Source of the DNA: DATAES01 sp963802415
GTDB lineage: Bacteria; Actinomycetota; Acidimicrobiia; Acidimicrobiales; JACDCH01
DNA: 64,000 nucleotides
NCBI GenBank assembly: GCA_963802415.1
Contig: CAWDIH010000001.1
Coordinates: 1,054,001-1,118,000 of the forward strand
Direction: 5' to 3'
A model generated the notes under the pieces. It saw only the letters and a program-made list of their open reading frames with translations, was not told the DNA's origin and did no database searches. Positions 60,496-64,000 of this stretch are shown here, one piece after another; position 1 is the stretch's first letter; each line of letters opens with the position of its first letter. Both the position numbers and the translations under genes were made by a program.

Positions 60496-60929
60496 GGCCG
60501 GACGAGCTGGCGGCGCACGAAGAGGTTCGACTGACGATTGCGGCGTACGCGCACGCAGTGGACCGTGCCCGGTTCGAGGAGGCGGCTGCGTGCTTCACGA
60601 CCGACGGCGTGCTCGACGTGCGCGGCTTGGATCGCGCCGAGGGCCGCGAGGCGATCGCGGCGCGCTTCGCCGCAGCGGGGCAGAAGCTGGCGGCCACGTC
60701 CACGAGGGCGATCGTCCGCCATCACGTATCGAGCATCTCCATCGAGGCCGACGTCACGGCTGGGACCGCGACGTCGTCGTCCTACTTTCTCGCCATCACC
60801 GAGATCGGCCCCGATCACTGGGGGACCTACCGCGACACGCTCCGCCGGGACGACGCCACCGGTCGCTGGCTCTTCACCGAACGCGTCGTCACCGTCGACG
60901 GTCGCGCCGGCCCCTCGCGGATGACCTGA
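60492..60929 (+). CDS. SnoaL-like (NTF2-fold) protein
   Basis: 145 residues of the nuclear-transport-factor-2-like fold used by polyketide cyclases, dehydratases and isomerases: RLTIAAYAHAVDRARFEEAAACFTTDGVLDV, then GREAIAARFAA and WGTYRDTLRRDDATGRWLFTERVV. GTG start overlaps the previous gene (GTGA). It probably acts on the product or substrate of the ThDP enzyme; that is context only. Confidence 0.82.
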   Translation: MRPDELAAHEEVRLTIAAYAHAVDRARFEEAAACFTTDGVLDVRGLDRAEGREAIAARFAAAGQKLAATSTRAIVRHHVSSISIEADVTAGTATSSSYFLAITEIGPDHWGTYRDTLRRDDATGRWLFTERVVTVDGRAGPSRMT

Positions 60930-60944
60930 GCCCTTAGGCGGCGG

Positions 60945-61322
60945 TCAGCGGCACTTTTCGAGAAAGCGTTCGATGTCGACCAGGACCCGGGTGACCTTGC
61001 CGACGGCGACGAGCCCGCGCTCGTCCCGCACCGACACCGCGAACGTGAGCCGGCGGCCCTCGACCCGTTCGAGCGTCGCCTCGGCCCGCACCTTGTGGCC
61101 GACGGCGGTCGGGGCCACGTGGTCGAGCTGCACGCGCATACCGACCGAGGTGGTGCCCGGATCGAGTACGGCTTCCAGTGCCTTCACCGACGCTTCTTCG
61201 CACAGTGCGACGACGCGCGGCGTGCCGAGCACGGGCACGTCACCTGACCCCAGCGCCACCGCGGTATCGCTCTCCGTGACGGCCGCGACGACCTCTGCGG
61301 CCAAGCCTGGTTGCGGGGGCAT
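60945..61322 (-). CDS. Fluoroacetyl-CoA-thioesterase-like hotdog protein
   Basis: 125 residues, hotdog fold, with TPRVVALCEEASVKALEAVLDPGTTSVGMRVQLDHVAPTAVGHKV as in FlK/YbgC-like thioesterases. Glu and His in the active-site strip are present (CEEAS, LDHVAPT). It hydrolyses acyl-CoA thioesters; the natural substrate is unknown. ATG 61322 begins the conserved part (MPPQPGLAAEV). Convergent with the SnoaL gene. Confidence 0.82.
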   Translation of the reverse strand: MPPQPGLAAEVVAAVTESDTAVALGSGDVPVLGTPRVVALCEEASVKALEAVLDPGTTSVGMRVQLDHVAPTAVGHKVRAEATLERVEGRRLTFAVSVRDERGLVAVGKVTRVLVDIERFLEKCR

Positions 61323-61388
61323 CGAGTTACGATACGCAGTCGCAGTTGGCCTGCGAAAACTCGTCCGCCAGGCATCGAAGGGAGCTCC

Positions 61389-62780
61389 GTGCTCGATTCC
61401 TCGACAATTCAACGCGTTCTCGGCTCTGCGCTGCGCACCGGCGGTGACTTTGCGGAGATCTTCGTCGAGGACCGGCGATCCTCGTCGGCCCGACTCGACG
61501 ACGCCCGAGTCGAAGAGCTGAGCTCCGGACGCGACCGAGGCGCAGGCATCCGTGTCGTCGTCGGCGAAACGACGGGATTCGCCCATACAGCCGATCTGTC
61601 AGAAGCCGGACTACGCGCCGCCGCAGAAGCCGCGGCCGCAGCAGCTCGAGGCGCTACCGGCAAAGACCGCACGGTCGGTTTGAGTCGGGTCGAGGCGCCT
61701 CGACCGAACGAGATCGCGGTGCTACCCGAGGACATCGAGAAGGCGGCCAAGGTCGCGCTCCTGACCCGGGCGGACGAGGCGGCACGGTCGGAAGGGTCCG
61801 CCATCAAGCAGGTCACGGCTCGTGTGGCCGACAGCCGTCGTCGCATCCTGGTCGCCAACAGCGACGGGATGCTGGCCGAGGACGACCAGGTGAAGACCTT
61901 GTTCGCCGTGCAGTGCGTCGCCATCGGCGACACCGGCATGCAGACCGGCTACGAGTCGATCGGGCGCACGATCGGCTGGGAGCTGTTCGACAAGGTCGAC
62001 GTCGAACAGCACGCTCGCAAGGTCGCGCGCCAGGCGCTCACCAAGCTCGGCGCTCGCCCGGCGCCGTCCGGCACGATGCCGGTGGTCATCGGCTCGGGCA
62101 GCGGCGGCGTCCTGTTCCACGAAGCCTGCGGTCACGGTCTCGAGGCTGATACCATCGCCAAGGGCGCCTCGGTGTTCAAGGGCCGGCGCGGCGAGCAGGT
62201 GGCGTCGCCGCTCGTCACGCTCGTCGACGACGGGACGATGGGCGAGGAGTGGGGCTGTTACGCGATCGACGACGAGGGGACACCCGCGCAGCGCAACGTG
62301 CTCATCGAAGACGGCGTGCTCACGGACTACATGTACGACTTCCTCCGCAGCCGCAAGGAAGGACGGGAGCGTTCAGGCAACGGGCGGCGCGAGAGCTACC
62401 AGCACCTTCCGATGGTCCGCATGACCAACACGTATGTGCTCGCCGGCAACGACGACCCGTCGGCCATCGTCAGCTCGACCGAACGCGGCGTGTTCGTCAA
62501 GGCGCTGGGCGGTGGTCAGGTCAATCCGGCGACGGGCGACTTCGTGTTCGGCATGACCGAGGCGTATCTGATCGAGAACGGCGAGATCACCGATCCGTTG
62601 CGCGAAGGCAACCTCATCGGCAACGGGCCCCAGGTGTTGACGCTGATCGATGCGGTCGGCAACGACTTCGCCATGGGTCCTCCGGGGATGTGCGGCAAGG
62701 ACGGGCAAGGTGTTCCCGTCGGCGACGGCGTCCCTACGCTTCGAGTCACGGCACTGACCGTCGGCGGCACGGCCGCGTGA
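61389..62780 (+). CDS. tldD: Metalloprotease TldD
   Basis: 463 residues. Zinc-binding HEACGHGLE near residues 244-249 (H-E-x-x-x-H), N-terminal TldD fold (IFVEDRRSSSARLDDARVEEL, AGIRVV). TldD joins the inactive partner TldE to degrade unfolded peptides and process small modified peptides. GTG 61389 has GAAGGGAG upstream. It overlaps tldE by GTGA. The divergent thioesterase start is 67 bases away. Confidence 0.93.
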   Translation: MLDSSTIQRVLGSALRTGGDFAEIFVEDRRSSSARLDDARVEELSSGRDRGAGIRVVVGETTGFAHTADLSEAGLRAAAEAAAAAARGATGKDRTVGLSRVEAPRPNEIAVLPEDIEKAAKVALLTRADEAARSEGSAIKQVTARVADSRRRILVANSDGMLAEDDQVKTLFAVQCVAIGDTGMQTGYESIGRTIGWELFDKVDVEQHARKVARQALTKLGARPAPSGTMPVVIGSGSGGVLFHEACGHGLEADTIAKGASVFKGRRGEQVASPLVTLVDDGTMGEEWGCYAIDDEGTPAQRNVLIEDGVLTDYMYDFLRSRKEGRERSGNGRRESYQHLPMVRMTNTYVLAGNDDPSAIVSSTERGVFVKALGGGQVNPATGDFVFGMTEAYLIENGEITDPLREGNLIGNGPQVLTLIDAVGNDFAMGPPGMCGKDGQGVPVGDGVPTLRVTALTVGGTAA

Positions 62781-64000
62781 CAATCGAACCTGAGGAGCTG
62801 CTCGCGATCGGCGACCGCATCGTCGGCTGGGCGAACGAGGGCGAGCAGGTCGAGGCCGTGGTCGCTCATTCGCGCGACACCGAAGTGCGCGCCTACGAGG
62901 GCGACGTCGAGCAACTGTCGTCGGCCGAGACGCAGGGAGTCGGCATCCGAGTCGCGCGCGACCACCGCGTCGGCTTCGCGTACGCAGGTTCGCTCGACGA
63001 AGATGTCCTCGTCGAGACCTTGGCCGAGGCGCGTGACAATGCCGGCTTCGGCACACCCGACGAGTACGTGGGCTTGGCTGAGCCCGACGGTGTCCCGATC
63101 GCCGATCTCGACCTCTATCGCGCCTCGCTGGTCGACGTGCCGACGGATCGCAAGGTCGAGCTCGCGATCGAGCTCGAGCGGATCTCGCGCGATGCCGACA
63201 AACTCATCAGCGGCGTCGAGTCCGCTGACTACGCGGATTCGATCGCGTCCGCCGCCGTTGTGACCACTACCGGTATCCGCGCCGCTGCGCGTGAGACCGG
63301 GGCCTACGTCGCTGCGTCGGTGATGGCGTCGGACGGTGACGAGACGCAGACGGGGTTCGGCTTCTCAGTGGGCCGGCACCCCGACGACCTCGACTTGAGC
63401 GTGGCTGCGAACGACGCCGCCAAGCGCGCGACCCGGATGCTGGGCGCGACGAAGCCGGGGAGCGAGCGGCTGACCGTCGTGCTCGACCCGTACGTCGCCG
63501 CGCAGTTCCTCGGCATCATCGGTTCGACCTTGTCCGCCGAGGCAGTGCTCAAGGGACGGTCGCCGTTCGCCGATCGCGTCGGCGACGAGATCGCGAGCGT
63601 GTCGATCATCTTCGTCGACGATCCGACCAATCCAGAGGCGTTCTCCGCGACACAGACCGACGGCGAGGGCCTCGCGACGCGACGCAACGAGCTGATCGCG
63701 AACGGCGTGCTCCAGGGTTTCCTGCACAACGCGTACACCGCCCGGCGCTTGGGCGCCGCGTCCACCGGTTCGGCAGTGCGTGGCGGCTTCAAGAGCACCC
63801 CGTCGGCCGGGCCACGGGCGCTGTCGCTCGCGCCCGGCGATCGTTCGCAGGACGACCTCGTCGCCGCGGTCGACCACGGCATCCTCGTCCAATCCGTGTC
63901 GGGACTGCATTCCGGAGTGAACCCGGTGTCAGGTGACTTCTCGACCGGAGCCGAAGGCTTGCGCATCGCGGACGGGAAGGTGGGCGCGCCCGTTCGCGAG
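62777..64000 (+). CDS. tldE: TldE/PmbA protein, cut by the window end
   Basis: 408 codons visible, frame open to the last base, so the C-terminus is outside the window. The sequence lacks a H-E-x-x-x-H site, as expected for the TldE subunit, and keeps RAYEGDVEQLSSAETQGVGIRVARD, TQTGFGFSVGRHPDDL and GVNPVSGDFSTGAEG. It pairs with TldD (GTGA overlap at 62777). TldE closes the protease chamber. Confidence 0.92.
   Translation, partial: MTIEPEELLAIGDRIVGWANEGEQVEAVVAHSRDTEVRAYEGDVEQLSSAETQGVGIRVARDHRVGFAYAGSLDEDVLVETLAEARDNAGFGTPDEYVGLAEPDGVPIADLDLYRASLVDVPTDRKVELAIELERISRDADKLISGVESADYADSIASAAVVTTTGIRAAARETGAYVAASVMASDGDETQTGFGFSVGRHPDDLDLSVAANDAAKRATRMLGATKPGSERLTVVLDPYVAAQFLGIIGSTLSAEAVLKGRSPFADRVGDEIASVSIIFVDDPTNPEAFSATQTDGEGLATRRNELIANGVLQGFLHNAYTARRLGAASTGSAVRGGFKSTPSAGPRALSLAPGDRSQDDLVAAVDHGILVQSVSGLHSGVNPVSGDFSTGAEGLRIADGKVGAPVRE

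Overview
This 64 kb window is high-GC, gene-dense actinobacterial DNA. The gene content (egtABCD ergothioneine operon, RegX3/SenX3-type phosphate signalling, a SigC-like ECF factor, RskA-type anti-sigma factor, TldD/TldE, dxs, actinobacterial DUF families, GTG starts and many ATGA/GTGA stop-start overlaps) suggests a free-living actinobacterium, possibly of the class Acidimicrobiia. That placement is an inference from gene content, not a phylogeny.

Layout. 1-4.0 kb: lipid kinase/PAP2 phosphatase pair, a small membrane protein and two BON-domain stress proteins. 4.1-5.9 kb: an AbiE-like type IV toxin-antitoxin pair behind a perfect 32-bp palindrome, abutting tRNA-Arg(CCU). 5.9-15.1 kb: a winged-helix/hydrolase fusion, OsmC, an FAD monooxygenase, a decayed LuxR regulator, a PepSY protein, an ECF sigma/RskA pair, a nucleotide cyclase, and an HxlR/DUF427 pair divergent from an acetyltransferase. 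15.4-18.4 kb: CYTH-CHAD, ParA-like ATPase and PhoU. 18.5-22.8 kb: SDR, PAP2, membrane kinase, GlsB, histidine phosphatase, MazG. 22.8-30.2 kb: the phosphate regulon pstSCAB-phoU-senX3-regX3 on the minus strand, with a divergent second phoU and an 11-bp-periodic Pho box between them. 30.2-33.8 kb: a membrane protein and a divergent SigC-like/zf-HC2 pair. 33.8-37.7 kb: egtABCD preceded by a 31-codon ORF. 38-45.4 kb: a haloalkane-dehalogenase-like gene, then a four-gene operon herA-mre11(sbcD)-rad50(sbcC)-nurA-like, an archaeal-type DNA end-resection set. 45.4-50.6 kb: SDR, NfuA, amidohydrolase, and a thiolase/HMG-CoA-synthase-like pair behind a perfect TetR-type palindrome. 51-64 kb: dxs, dienelactone hydrolase, DUF2332, PAP2 and flippase-like membrane proteins, a lipoprotein, a hydrolase/ThDP-enzyme/SnoaL operon, a thioesterase and tldD-tldE (the last cut by the window end).

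Two features cut across the window. First, a family of composite palindromic repeats occurs at three places (about 7.1, 37.9 and 57.8 kb), always next to gene 3' ends. Second, about a dozen single- or double-base indels break otherwise well-conserved genes (BON, DUF427, GNAT, SDR, pstB, egtA, egtB, dehalogenase, dienelactone hydrolase). Because conserved protein sequence continues in the other frame each time, many of these are probably sequence errors rather than decay. Genes marked 'pseudogene' should be read with that in mind.
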